64,000 nucleotides of DNA, taken from contig DFWZ01000029.1 in assembly GCA_002381565.1 (NCBI GenBank), forward strand, positions 14,419 to 78,418, in the 5' to 3' direction. Below are positions 42,877 through 52,015 of this stretch, in pieces. The notes under the pieces were generated by a model. That model was not told where the DNA came from and ran no database searches. It saw only the letters and a program-made list of their open reading frames with translations. The position numbers and the translations under genes were made by a program. The DNA is from Gallionella sp. UBA4121 (lineage in GTDB: Bacteria > Pseudomonadota > Gammaproteobacteria > Burkholderiales > Gallionellaceae). Position 1 is the first letter of the stretch, and each line of letters begins with the position of its first letter.

Positions 42877-43635
42877 ATGTCAACAATAGTAAAAAAATCA
42901 TCCCACGACCCGAAGCAAAACCTTATTCTCGCAGCTCTTCCTGAACAGGATTACGAACGCCTGTTGCCTTATCTGAAATTTGTTGAAATGCCGCTTGGCT
43001 TGACGATGTCCGAGTCGGGTGATCATATTAATTACCTGTATTTCCCGACCAGCGGCATTGTATCGCTGATTTATGATCTGGAAAACGGAGCGTCGAGTGA
43101 AGTCGCGCTCGTCGGGAATGAAGGACTGGTCGGTATTTCCATCTTTATGGGAGGCGATAGTATGCCGAGCAGCACGGAGGTGCAAAGTGCAGGCTACGCC
43201 TATCGGCTCAGCAGGAAAATCATGAAACAGGAATTCGCCCTGGGTGGTCAACTACAACACTTGTCACTACTTTACACGCAGGCACTGATCAGCCAGACGT
43301 CTCAAACTGCCGTGTGTAATCAACATCACTCAATAGAACAGCAGCTTTGCCGCTGGCTGTTGATGAGCCTGGACCGAATGCATGATAATAAACTGATGAT
43401 AACGCAAGAGCTGATTGCGAAATTGCTAGGTGTGCGCCGGGAGAGCGTGACTGAAGCCGCCGGCAAATTACAAAAAAATGGTGTAATTATCTACTCGCGC
43501 GGCGTCATCAGGGTGAAAGACCGACCCCAACTTGAATTGCAAGCGTGCGAATGCTACGGGGTGGTGAAAAATGAGTATGACCGCTTGCTTCCTCATCCCA
43601 TTTTAAAAGCAGGACAAACAGGCGAAGCCTCATGA
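42877..43635 (+). CDS. Crp/Fnr-family transcriptional regulator
   Basis: 252 residues. A cyclic-nucleotide-binding-like beta barrel (about 20-135; Y-F-P-T-S-G-I-V-S-L-I-Y and G-N-E-G-L-V-G-I) is followed by a dimer helix and a winged helix (about 175-225) with L-I-A-K-L-L-G-V-R-R-E-S-V-T-E-A-A. It lacks the cysteine set of Fnr, so no iron-sulfur cluster is expected. It resembles the YeaM/HcpR-like subfamily with E-V-A-L-V-G-N-E-G. Its stop overlaps the start of the transporter gene by 4 bp (ATGA). Confidence 0.93.
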   Translation: MSTIVKKSSHDPKQNLILAALPEQDYERLLPYLKFVEMPLGLTMSESGDHINYLYFPTSGIVSLIYDLENGASSEVALVGNEGLVGISIFMGGDSMPSSTEVQSAGYAYRLSRKIMKQEFALGGQLQHLSLLYTQALISQTSQTAVCNQHHSIEQQLCRWLLMSLDRMHDNKLMITQELIAKLLGVRRESVTEAAGKLQKNGVIIYSRGVIRVKDRPQLELQACECYGVVKNEYDRLLPHPILKAGQTGEAS

Positions 43636-44825
43636 GCACAACGCCTCTTCAGGCAACGGCTCAGGCATCCGAGTCTGCGCAGGAGAAAGCCCACCTTCCG
43701 GCCAATATTGCCGAAGCCAACCCGGTTATTGTTCACTTGCCGGTAGCCGCGCATGGTGTTGCGCTTGGAATATTGGCAACAGTTGCATTGATCTTTGCAT
43801 TGGACTGGGCGCAACCATTTTTAATTACCCTGCTTCTTGGAATAATTTTCGCATATACGTTGAATCCTCTCGTGGTCTGGCTGGAACGGCTCAGGATTCC
43901 CCGCGTTGCAGGCACCAGTATTGTCATGGTAGCCGTGATATGTGCGCTTGTATTCGGCGCTTATGCGCTGCGCGGCCAGGCGCAACGAATATTTACGCAG
44001 TTGCCTGAAGCGGCCAGTAAATTGTCGATGGGACTCGCCAAGATACGCAGTGGTCAGTCCATCAATATGAAGAATATGCAAGCCGCCGCGAACACGATCG
44101 AAAAGGCGACCAGCCAGACCGATCTGTCTGAACTTCCCAGGCAGCGCACCACGCACATCGTTGTTGACCAACCTGGCTTCAAACTCAGCAATTTTCTTTG
44201 GGTCGGTTCCAGAGGAGCTCTCACCCTCTTTGGTCAGGCAACCATGGTGTTTTTTCTGGTGTTCTTTTTTTTGCTCAGCGGCGACATTTTTAAACGCAAG
44301 CTGGTACGACTGACTGGGCCGTTACTGTCGAAAAAGAAGATTACCGTGCATCTGCTGGATGAGATCAACAACTCTATCCAGCAATACACATTCATGCTGC
44401 TGGTGACCAATGCGTCGGTCGGACTGCTGACATGGATTGCGCTACGTTGGATGGGTCTGGAAAATGCCGGAGCCTGGGCGGTCGCCGCAGGATTGCTGCA
44501 TGTCATTCCCTATATGGGGCCGGCTCTTACCGCTGCCATCCTCGGCATGGCGGCCTTTATGCAATTCGATTCGTTTTCCATGGGGTTTTTGGCAGCAGGC
44601 GTGTCGCTGGCGATAGCGACCTTCGTCGGCACCTTTGTTACAACCTGGATGACAGGAAAATTTGCTAAAATGAACACAGCAGCGGTATTTGTCTCGCTGC
44701 TTTTCTGGGCTTGGCTTTGGGGGGTATGGGGGATGCTTTTGGGCATTCCGATTACAGTCATCGTGAAAGTGGTGTCTCAACATGTGGAGCAACTGCATCC
44801 AGTGGCAGAGTTGCTGGGAGAGTGA
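43632..44825 (+). CDS. AI-2E family (PerM-like) membrane transporter
   Basis: 397 residues. Clusters of membrane helices near 40-75 and 85-110, a middle soluble region, then paired helices near 195-350 with the family G-A-W-A-V-A-A-G-L-L-H-V-I-P-Y-M-G-P pattern and a late W-A-W-L-W-G-V-W-G-M-L-L-G-I-P. Family members export autoinducer-2 or exchange Na+/H+; the substrate here is unknown. Translationally coupled to the Crp/Fnr gene. Confidence 0.92.
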   Translation: MSTTPLQATAQASESAQEKAHLPANIAEANPVIVHLPVAAHGVALGILATVALIFALDWAQPFLITLLLGIIFAYTLNPLVVWLERLRIPRVAGTSIVMVAVICALVFGAYALRGQAQRIFTQLPEAASKLSMGLAKIRSGQSINMKNMQAAANTIEKATSQTDLSELPRQRTTHIVVDQPGFKLSNFLWVGSRGALTLFGQATMVFFLVFFFLLSGDIFKRKLVRLTGPLLSKKKITVHLLDEINNSIQQYTFMLLVTNASVGLLTWIALRWMGLENAGAWAVAAGLLHVIPYMGPALTAAILGMAAFMQFDSFSMGFLAAGVSLAIATFVGTFVTTWMTGKFAKMNTAAVFVSLLFWAWLWGVWGMLLGIPITVIVKVVSQHVEQLHPVAELLGE

Positions 44826-45015
44826 GACTGAATCAAACCACTCTTCAAGAGATATCGTCTGGAAAGAGGAGGCTGACAGACAACATGCCGGGCTCATTCA
44901 CACTGTGAGTGTGATAAATTATTTCTGCCGAATCAATGCAGATGGTCGTCATTCTCAATTCGGAAGTCCTTATTTTAGGACCAGTGAGCGAAACGTCCAT
45001 CCAACGGATTCTTAA

Positions 45016-46977
45016 ATGACAATGATGCAAGCTTTTCCCTTGAACGCTAACCAGTCTAGTATTGACCGAATCGTAGCGCTCGCAGCACGTCTGCGGCCAG
45101 CTTCGCCTGACGATATAACCGCTGCAGAACGCAATATCCGGGAAGAAGTCAGCCGGCTAAAAAAACATCAAGAAGAAGTTGCCGTTCTGAAACAAGACTT
45201 GCAGACATTGCTCTCCTTACCTCATCAAACCGCATTTTATGCAGAGGCCTGTATCCGCTCCGCGCTGGGGTTCTGGTTTGAACTTGCCAAACGTATAGGT
45301 CAGCGCCTGCTGCCGGCGCCGTCTGATGAGAGACAGCTGACAGATATCATGCATCAGGTATTCAGTCAGGATTTTGATCATCAATGGATACTTGAGGTCA
45401 GCGATGCAACATGGTTGGAGCTGGCATCCACGCTCGATCTGCATGAATTCGATCAGGATAACGCTGCGGTGCTGAACGTGATCGAGGCGGTGCGGGCGCT
45501 TTCCTACCGCATTGCCGGAACGGCGCTGGATCGGGAGCTGCTTTTGGCAGAGCCTATGCTGGAGTACTTCGACTCTCCTTTTTTAGCGCAAAATTCCGCT
45601 CTGGTGCCGATTCTGGATCGAGTCCGTATGGGCGGCGCGCATCCAACAGACGGAGAGTTCCGAGAGATTGATGTGCTGCTTGACCAATGTATCAATGTGC
45701 TTGATCGTGCCCGCCGCAAGGCAGGTGAAAACGGCATCAGCGTCCGGCTCACCTATCTGCTGGCACGACTCCATCAGCTTATCCGTCGCCAGCGCGATTT
45801 GCTGACGTTCTTGGTGGCAGAAGAGCGAGTCGTGCATTCGATCAGGTTAATGAAAACGCTCTCTGCTGCTGTTAAAACCGGACACCTCATCAAGGGATTC
45901 ATAGGTGAAAGCGTGAGCCTGCTGTCACGCAATATTACCGATCACGCCAGCCACCACGGAGAGAAATACATTGCTGAAGACCGTGCTGCATGGTGGGCGA
46001 TGGCGCGCAGCGCCGCGGGGGGAGGGGCTATCATCGGGGTGATGGCCATGCTGAAGATCCAGCTATCCATGCTGCACCTGCCACCACTGACCGAGGGGCT
46101 TGCCTATGGCCTCAACTACAGCTTCGGTTTTGTGCTTATCCACCTGCTTGGTTTTACCGTCGCGACCAAACAGCCCGCCATGACAGCCTCTTCCATCGCG
46201 GCAACGCTGGTTGATGCACGGCCACGCGAATTGGAGCGGCTCGGCGATCTTGCACAAAATGTCGTACGCACCCAGTTCGTCGCAGTGCTCGGCAATGTCG
46301 GACTGGCGCTTCCGGTCGCATTTTTGATAGCCTACGCATGGACAGTGGCGTTTGGCAATTCTTTGATTTCTTCTGAAAAAGCCATTCACCTCCTAAAAGA
46401 AGTAGACCCATTGAGTAGCGGGGCCCTTTTCTTTGCCGGCGTGGCAGGCGTTGGGCTGTTTCTTTCCGGTCTGGTGTCCGGCTATTTCGACAATCAGGCG
46501 CGTTACCACCAACTTGCTTCGCGCATAACAGTCTCCCCTGCGCTGAAATGGCTGAAACCTGGCCAGGCCAGTAAATTCGGCCTGTATCTGGATGTTCATT
46601 ATGGCGCGATCCTTGGCAATCTGTTCTTTGGCATGTACTTGGGGTTCATGAGCGATATGGGGAGGCTCACCGGTTTGCCGGTGGATATACGCCATGTCTC
46701 CTTCTCCAGCGCCAACCTGGGTACGGCCCTGGCTACGCTTGATATTTCAAAATTCACCAGTCTTTTTCTGTGGGCTATTGTGGGCGTGTTCGGAATTGCA
46801 CTCGTCAATTTGATTGTGAGCTTCAGTCTTGCCCTCTATGTGGCAATGAAATCCAGAAGCCTGGGACTGAGCGATATAGTGGAACTCGGCAGATTGCTGT
46901 TGCAGCGCTTCCTGACGCATCCGCTGATGTTCTTCGCGCCGCCTGATAAATCTTCAAAATTACAACAGGTGAACTAA
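45016..46977 (+). CDS. Gcr-family membrane protein (annotated elsewhere as site-specific recombinase)
   Basis: 653 residues. The N-terminal 310 residues are soluble and helical; the C-terminal half holds several hydrophobic segments (about 335-355, 360-385, 430-455, 475-500, 540-560, 590-615). I recognise the pattern of the Gcr/SpecificRecomb family (COG4389-like), named from an old Neisseria assignment. No tyrosine or serine recombinase catalytic residues are visible, so recombinase activity is doubtful and a membrane role is more likely. Confidence 0.8.
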   Translation: MTMMQAFPLNANQSSIDRIVALAARLRPASPDDITAAERNIREEVSRLKKHQEEVAVLKQDLQTLLSLPHQTAFYAEACIRSALGFWFELAKRIGQRLLPAPSDERQLTDIMHQVFSQDFDHQWILEVSDATWLELASTLDLHEFDQDNAAVLNVIEAVRALSYRIAGTALDRELLLAEPMLEYFDSPFLAQNSALVPILDRVRMGGAHPTDGEFREIDVLLDQCINVLDRARRKAGENGISVRLTYLLARLHQLIRRQRDLLTFLVAEERVVHSIRLMKTLSAAVKTGHLIKGFIGESVSLLSRNITDHASHHGEKYIAEDRAAWWAMARSAAGGGAIIGVMAMLKIQLSMLHLPPLTEGLAYGLNYSFGFVLIHLLGFTVATKQPAMTASSIAATLVDARPRELERLGDLAQNVVRTQFVAVLGNVGLALPVAFLIAYAWTVAFGNSLISSEKAIHLLKEVDPLSSGALFFAGVAGVGLFLSGLVSGYFDNQARYHQLASRITVSPALKWLKPGQASKFGLYLDVHYGAILGNLFFGMYLGFMSDMGRLTGLPVDIRHVSFSSANLGTALATLDISKFTSLFLWAIVGVFGIALVNLIVSFSLALYVAMKSRSLGLSDIVELGRLLLQRFLTHPLMFFAPPDKSSKLQQVN

Positions 46978-46999
46978 CTTCAATAAGCCCCTGTCAGCC

Positions 47000-47656
47000 A
47001 TGTATTCTGCCCACAATATTGTTCGCACTCACCCGCGCCTGCTTGCTGCGATAGTTGCAGGAATCTTTGTCTGGCTGGTACTTCCTCTGCAATGGACTCC
47101 TGTTGTGCGGGTGTTAGTTGGTTGGAATGTGACTGTCTGGTTATATCTGGGTTTAATGGGATGGCTGATGATGCGTGCGAGTCAACTTAAAGTTCGCTGT
47201 ATTGCCGAGCAAGAGGATCAGAGCGCGGTTGCCATTTTGGCGATCATGTCAATGGCGGCGATTGTCAGTATGATCGCGATCGTTTTTGAGCTCTCAACCG
47301 TCAAGGGCCTGCCTTTCAGCCTTCGCATGGCTCATTACGGATTCACCGGGGCAACTGTATTGGGTTCATGGTGCCTCGTCGCAACCCTGTTCACTTTTCA
47401 CTATGCGCATATTTATTACAGGTCGCCCATAGCGCGACGGGCGCTCAGTTTTCCGGATAAAGAGGAGAATCCGGACTATTGGGATTTTTTATATGTCTCG
47501 TTTACCATTGCTGTCGCAGCACAGACATCCGATGTGGCCATCATGTCGCATGCAATGCGCAAGATAGTACTGGCGCAATCCATACTCAGTTTTTTGTTCA
47601 ATGTCGCGATTCTTGGCCTGTCGATCAATATAGCGGCCGGCCTGGTCGGATCATAG
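47000..47656 (+). CDS. DUF1345 family membrane protein
   Basis: 218 residues with about five hydrophobic helices and the family hallmark D-F-L-Y-V-S-F-T-I-A-V-A-A-Q-T-S-D-V-A-I near residues 160-180. Function of DUF1345 proteins is unknown; the conserved motif resembles a channel pore segment. 22 bp after the Gcr-like gene on the same strand, convergent with topA. Confidence 0.92.
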   Translation: MYSAHNIVRTHPRLLAAIVAGIFVWLVLPLQWTPVVRVLVGWNVTVWLYLGLMGWLMMRASQLKVRCIAEQEDQSAVAILAIMSMAAIVSMIAIVFELSTVKGLPFSLRMAHYGFTGATVLGSWCLVATLFTFHYAHIYYRSPIARRALSFPDKEENPDYWDFLYVSFTIAVAAQTSDVAIMSHAMRKIVLAQSILSFLFNVAILGLSINIAAGLVGS

Positions 47657-47738
47657 ACCTGCAACTGTCCTTCGCCTCAAACACTTCATTCAACCCGCAT
47701 CAACCCTTACGGTTGGTTGCCGGTCTGGCCCTGTTGAA

Positions 47739-50336
47739 TTAAACTTTTTTTGTGACCGTTTTCTTCGCGGCAGATGCAGGTTTGATGGCGGTTTTGCTCG
47801 TCTTCGCTGCTGCCTTTGCTACTGCTTTGGGTTTTGCAGCCGCTTTCGGTTTTGCTGTGGTCTTTGGCTTCGCTGCGGCCTTTCTTGCAGGCTTGGTTTT
47901 CCCCGTGTCACCCTTCGCGGCCTTGGCAGCAATCAGTTCCAGCGCTTCTTCAAGCGTGATCTCGTCGACCGACACGTCCTTGGGCAGGGTGGCGTTGATC
48001 TTGCCGTGGCGCGCATAGGGGCCGTAGCGACCGCTGCAAATTTCTACCGAGGCTTTGTCATCGGGATGGTCGCCCAGCGTGCGTAAGATGGTGTTGCCGT
48101 CCTTGGCTTGCGCCAGCAGTTCCACTGCACGATCCAGCCCGATGTCGAAAATGCTGTCAGAGCGTGGAATGGACTTGAATTTCCCATCGTGGCCAATGTA
48201 CGGGCCAAAGCGGCCGATATTGACAATGACCTTCTTGTTTGTTTCAGGGTGCAAACCTAAGTCGCGTGGCAGTGACAGCAATTTCAGCGCGCCAGCCAGG
48301 TCGGCCTGCTCTATTGGCATTTCCTTGGGCCAGGAGACGCGCTTGGGCTTGATTTTTTCGCCTTCAATTACTTCGCCGAGTTGCACATAATGGCCGTAAG
48401 GACCGCGCAGCAGCAGTACGGCTTGTGCGGTGTCTGGATGTGTTCCCAGTTCAACGCGAACATCATCCTGTGTCTCGCCGCCAACGCTGCGCTTGTATTT
48501 GCATTCCGGATAATTGGTACAACTGATGAAGCTGCCATAGCGACTCAATTTCTTGGCTAGCGGTTTGCCGCATTCCGGACAGGCTTCATCCAGCAATTCC
48601 TGTGGCCGCTCGATATTGGTTTTTTCCTTGATCAGTCCGGAAAAACCTTTCCAGAACTCATCCAGTACGCCTACCCAGTCACGTTTACCGTCGGATACTT
48701 CATCAAGTTCATCTTCGAGCGATGCTGTGAAGTTGTAATCCACATAGCGGGTGAAATGATCGGTGAGGAAACGCGTGACAACTCGTCCGACATCGGTAGG
48801 TACGAAGCGTTTTTTGTCCAGAACGGCATATTCACGGGTTTGTAGCGTGGAGATGATGGTGGCATAGGTTGAAGGGCGACCGATGCCATATTCTTCCAGC
48901 GACTTGACCAGGCTCGCTTCCGTGAAGCGTGGCGGAGGTTGTGTAAAGTGCTGTTCGCCGAACAGTTTATCTACCGGCAAAACATCCCCTTCACTGAGCG
49001 GTGGCAGTTTGCTGCCCTGCTCTTCCTCGGCATCATCCACGTCTTCCATGTAAACGCTAATGAAGCCGGGAAAAACCAGCACCTGTCCGTTGGCTCTGAA
49101 CAGTGTATCGTCACCGCCTAAGCGTATGTCTGCGCTGACAGTGTCAAAACGCGCCGGTGTCATCTGGCAGGCAAGCGTGCGCTTCCAGATCATTTCGTAC
49201 AGACGAGCTTGATCGGCACTCAGGCGGTCGCGCAGGCTGTCGGGTGTGCGCGCAATCGAAGTCGGGCGTATCGCCTCATGCGACTCCTGAGCATTCTTGG
49301 TCTTGCTCTTAAAGACGGGTGGGCTGCCCGGCAAATATTCTGCAGAAAAGTTGCCACTGATGTAGTCGCGAATTTCGGCAACGGCTTCTTGCGCCAGCGA
49401 CACCGAGTCGGTACGCATGTAGGAAATCAGGCCGACGGTCTGGCCGCCGATGTCCACCCCTTCATAGAGCGTTTGTGCGGTGCGCATGGCCCGTTCGGTG
49501 GACATGCCCAGCTTGCGCACAGCCTCCTGTTGCAGGGTAGACGTGGTGAACGGTGCTGCGGCATAACGCTGTTTTGCCTTCTTTTCGACACGCACCACTT
49601 TGGGTGGCAATTTTGCATCGTTAAGTCTTGCAAAGATGGCATCGTATTCTGCCTGACTCTTGATGCTGAGCTGGTCGAGTTTTTTTCCTTGATACTGGAA
49701 CAGGCGGGCGGAAAATGCCTGGTGATCCTTGTGACTATCCAGATGCACAGTCCAGTATTCCTGGCTGGTAAAGGCTTCAATTTCCAGTTCGCGTTCGACG
49801 ATCAGGCGCAACGCAGGGCTTTGCACGCGCCCGGCGGATAAACCGGGGCGAATTTTCCGCCACAACAGCGGCGATAAATTAAAGCCGACCAGATAGTCCA
49901 GCGCGCGCCGTGCCTGTTGTGCATTCACCAGCGGCATGGCTATTTCGCGCGGATTGGCGACCGCTTCGCGGACAGCCGACTGGGTGATTTCATAGAACAC
50001 CACGCGCTTCATGTTCTTGCCTTTAAACCCTCTCTTGGCTTTGAGCAGTTCGGCGATGTGCCAGGCGATGGCTTCACCTTCACGGTCGGGATCGGGAGCG
50101 AGCAGAATGTTGTCAGCTAGCGCAGCTGCCTTGGCAATGGCATCCATGTGTTTACTGTTGCGCGCGATGATTTCGTAATTCATGGCAAAACCGTTTTCGG
50201 TATCTACCGCGCCGCTCTTGGGAACGAGGTCGCGCACATGCCCATAGGAGGCAAGCACCTCGAAGTCATTACCCAGGTATTTTTTCAGGGTCTTGGCTTT
50301 TGCCGGAGATTCTACGATCAGAAGATTAATTGCCAT
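47739..50336 (-). CDS. topA: DNA topoisomerase I
   Basis: 865 residues. TOPRIM start (L-L-I-V-E-S-P-A-K-A-K-T-L), catalytic tyrosine in L-I-S-Y-M-R-T-D-S near residue 305, one clear zinc finger C-P-E-C-x-n-C-x-n-C near 585-612, then TopoI C-repeat domains (G-R-Y-G-P-Y patterns). The last 55 residues are a lysine/alanine/proline-rich tail of repeated A-A-K-P-K units, likely a flexible DNA-binding tail. It relaxes negative supercoils. Followed 9 bp on by smg on the upstream side. Confidence 0.98.
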   Translation of the reverse strand: MAINLLIVESPAKAKTLKKYLGNDFEVLASYGHVRDLVPKSGAVDTENGFAMNYEIIARNSKHMDAIAKAAALADNILLAPDPDREGEAIAWHIAELLKAKRGFKGKNMKRVVFYEITQSAVREAVANPREIAMPLVNAQQARRALDYLVGFNLSPLLWRKIRPGLSAGRVQSPALRLIVERELEIEAFTSQEYWTVHLDSHKDHQAFSARLFQYQGKKLDQLSIKSQAEYDAIFARLNDAKLPPKVVRVEKKAKQRYAAAPFTTSTLQQEAVRKLGMSTERAMRTAQTLYEGVDIGGQTVGLISYMRTDSVSLAQEAVAEIRDYISGNFSAEYLPGSPPVFKSKTKNAQESHEAIRPTSIARTPDSLRDRLSADQARLYEMIWKRTLACQMTPARFDTVSADIRLGGDDTLFRANGQVLVFPGFISVYMEDVDDAEEEQGSKLPPLSEGDVLPVDKLFGEQHFTQPPPRFTEASLVKSLEEYGIGRPSTYATIISTLQTREYAVLDKKRFVPTDVGRVVTRFLTDHFTRYVDYNFTASLEDELDEVSDGKRDWVGVLDEFWKGFSGLIKEKTNIERPQELLDEACPECGKPLAKKLSRYGSFISCTNYPECKYKRSVGGETQDDVRVELGTHPDTAQAVLLLRGPYGHYVQLGEVIEGEKIKPKRVSWPKEMPIEQADLAGALKLLSLPRDLGLHPETNKKVIVNIGRFGPYIGHDGKFKSIPRSDSIFDIGLDRAVELLAQAKDGNTILRTLGDHPDDKASVEICSGRYGPYARHGKINATLPKDVSVDEITLEEALELIAAKAAKGDTGKTKPARKAAAKPKTTAKPKAAAKPKAVAKAAAKTSKTAIKPASAAKKTVTKKV

Positions 50337-50345
50337 GCGTGGTGT

Positions 50346-50801
50346 TTAATGTAATTGAGTGAATTGTATGGGGACGAGCAGCTCTTCGATCAACAGCGGG
50401 CTGAGATCCTGGTGGCGATCCCATAGCACGATAAGCATGATGAGTTTGAGCTTTTCCAGTCCCAGGTCCTTTTGTTGGAGTGCCACGGCACGGTCAATGA
50501 TAATCTCGCGCTCGACGGCAGAAATCATGGACTGCTGCTCGGCAAATAATAAAAACTGTCGTGCCTCAGCACTGATCCGTTGAAACTCCAGTTCGGCAAA
50601 AAAACGCATCCCGGAATGATTCAGGATGGCAGGATAGCTGTCCGAATTCTGCAGTCGCAATGCCGACAGCCAGGTCAACGCTTCATCTATATCTTCGCCC
50701 TCGAAACCGGCGGCAGAAAGTTTGCGGGACAGCTTGTCCGGTGCCGGGTAGCTGCCTGCATCAATATAGCTTTCAAACAGGTACATCAAGATTTCAAACA
50801 T
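50346..50801 (-). CDS. smg: Smg family protein (DUF494)
   Basis: 151 residues, usual size. Starts M-F-E-I-L-M-Y-L-F-E-S-Y and has the later E-L-L-V-P-I-Q-F-T pattern. Smg is regularly found between dprA and topA, as here (14 bp and 9 bp gaps). The function is not known; it is a small acidic cytoplasmic protein. Confidence 0.93.
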   Translation of the reverse strand: MFEILMYLFESYIDAGSYPAPDKLSRKLSAAGFEGEDIDEALTWLSALRLQNSDSYPAILNHSGMRFFAELEFQRISAEARQFLLFAEQQSMISAVEREIIIDRAVALQQKDLGLEKLKLIMLIVLWDRHQDLSPLLIEELLVPIQFTQLH

Positions 50802-50815
50802 AATTTCGTGTGAGT

Positions 50816-51985
50816 TTAGTGTATGCGTTGGAACAACCCGCCCGGAAGTGCTGCGATGCGGCCTTCAAGTTCGAGTGTCAATAGCATGGCGGATAGCTGG
50901 CTAACCGTCAAGCCGCTGCGTTGACAAAGCGTATCCATGCTCACCGGATCAAAGCCGATCAGGTCCGGCAGGTCATCGCCTTGAGGTGAGTCGCCTTGAG
51001 GCGTTTCAGGTTTGGGGGCGAATGGAGCGAACTGGCCAGTTAACTCTTCAAGTATGTCTTGCGCCGTTTCGACCAGCTTTGCGCCTTGCTTGATTAGTTT
51101 GTGGCAGCCACGACTTTGCGGCGAATGTATCGAGCCGGGAATGGCGAATACATCTCTGCCCTGCTCCATCGCCTGTCGTGCGGTAATCAGCGAACCGCTC
51201 TGCTGTGAGGCTTCGACAACCAGACAACCTATGCTCATGCCGCTGATGAGGCGGTTGCGGCGCGGAAAGTTTGTGCCGACAGGCGGTGTGCCCAGCGGAA
51301 ATTCGGAGATAATCGCACCTTGTTTAGCCAGAGTATGAGCCAGATCGCGATTGGCGGCGGGATAGACTTTGTCCAGCCCGGTTCCGACCACTGCGATGCT
51401 GCTGCCCTGCCCGCGCAATGCACCGCGATGGGCAGCCGCATCAATGCCATGCGCCATACCGCTGATGATGCACAGTCCTGCATCGCTCAATAAATTTGCA
51501 AATTCCTCGGCATTGCTTATGCCCTGTGGCGTGGCGTGGCGGCTGCCGACAATGGCGAGTGCGCTGGCATTTAATAAATCAAGACGTCCTTTGACGTAAA
51601 GCAATAGAGGCGGGTCGGAGATGTTGAGCAGGGCTTGCGGATAGTCATTATCGGCCAGCGTGATCACATGATTTTGCTGGTCTTCCAGCCAGATCAGCGT
51701 TGGTGTGAGCGCATCATCATGGATGCCTTTGCTTATTGCAGACGCAACATCGGGTTTGACGAAAGACCTGAGTGAGTTCACCGATGCCGCCAAAACCGCC
51801 TCAGGTGAGCCAAACTCCTTTAACAGGTGACGCGCCCCTTCTCCTCCTAAGCCCTGTATCAGACTGAGCGAAAGCCATGCCTTTAGCGACTCATCAACAT
51901 AGCCTGCCATCAGGTTGTTGTCCTGTCCTGCCAAAAGTTTTTCGGCGGGCAGATTGGTGGGTTGGCTGCTTGATTCGCCAATCAT
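50816..51985 (-). CDS. dprA: DNA-processing protein DprA
   Basis: 389 residues from the first ATG; an internal ATG at 51910 (M-A-G-Y-V-D-E-S) with AGGACA upstream is an alternative, and the conserved fold starts after it. Rossmann signature G-S-R-H-A-T-P-Q-G, then S-G-M-A-H-G-I-D-A-A-A-H and F-P-R-R-N-R-L-I-S-G. A C-terminal winged-helix domain (about 335-389) follows a P/Q-rich linker. It loads RecA on incoming single-stranded DNA during natural transformation. A parS site touches the first ATG. Confidence 0.97.
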   Translation of the reverse strand: MIGESSSQPTNLPAEKLLAGQDNNLMAGYVDESLKAWLSLSLIQGLGGEGARHLLKEFGSPEAVLAASVNSLRSFVKPDVASAISKGIHDDALTPTLIWLEDQQNHVITLADNDYPQALLNISDPPLLLYVKGRLDLLNASALAIVGSRHATPQGISNAEEFANLLSDAGLCIISGMAHGIDAAAHRGALRGQGSSIAVVGTGLDKVYPAANRDLAHTLAKQGAIISEFPLGTPPVGTNFPRRNRLISGMSIGCLVVEASQQSGSLITARQAMEQGRDVFAIPGSIHSPQSRGCHKLIKQGAKLVETAQDILEELTGQFAPFAPKPETPQGDSPQGDDLPDLIGFDPVSMDTLCQRSGLTVSQLSAMLLTLELEGRIAALPGGLFQRIH

Positions 51986-52000
51986 GTTTCACGTGAAACC
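51985..52000. promoter_or_regulatory. parS site 3 (15 of 16)
   Basis: TGTTTCACGTGAAACC differs from the consensus only at the last base. Its first base is the first base of the annotated dprA ATG (position 51985 on the minus strand). About 12-14 kb from the origin, on the right arm. Confidence 0.85.
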
Positions 52001-52015
52001 CGTGTAGGCAAATAC

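Noticed and set aside
45016..46977. Gcr-like protein as evidence for a mobile element
   Set aside because: The protein is a membrane protein with no integrase residues; no att sites, tRNA junction or phage genes are nearby.
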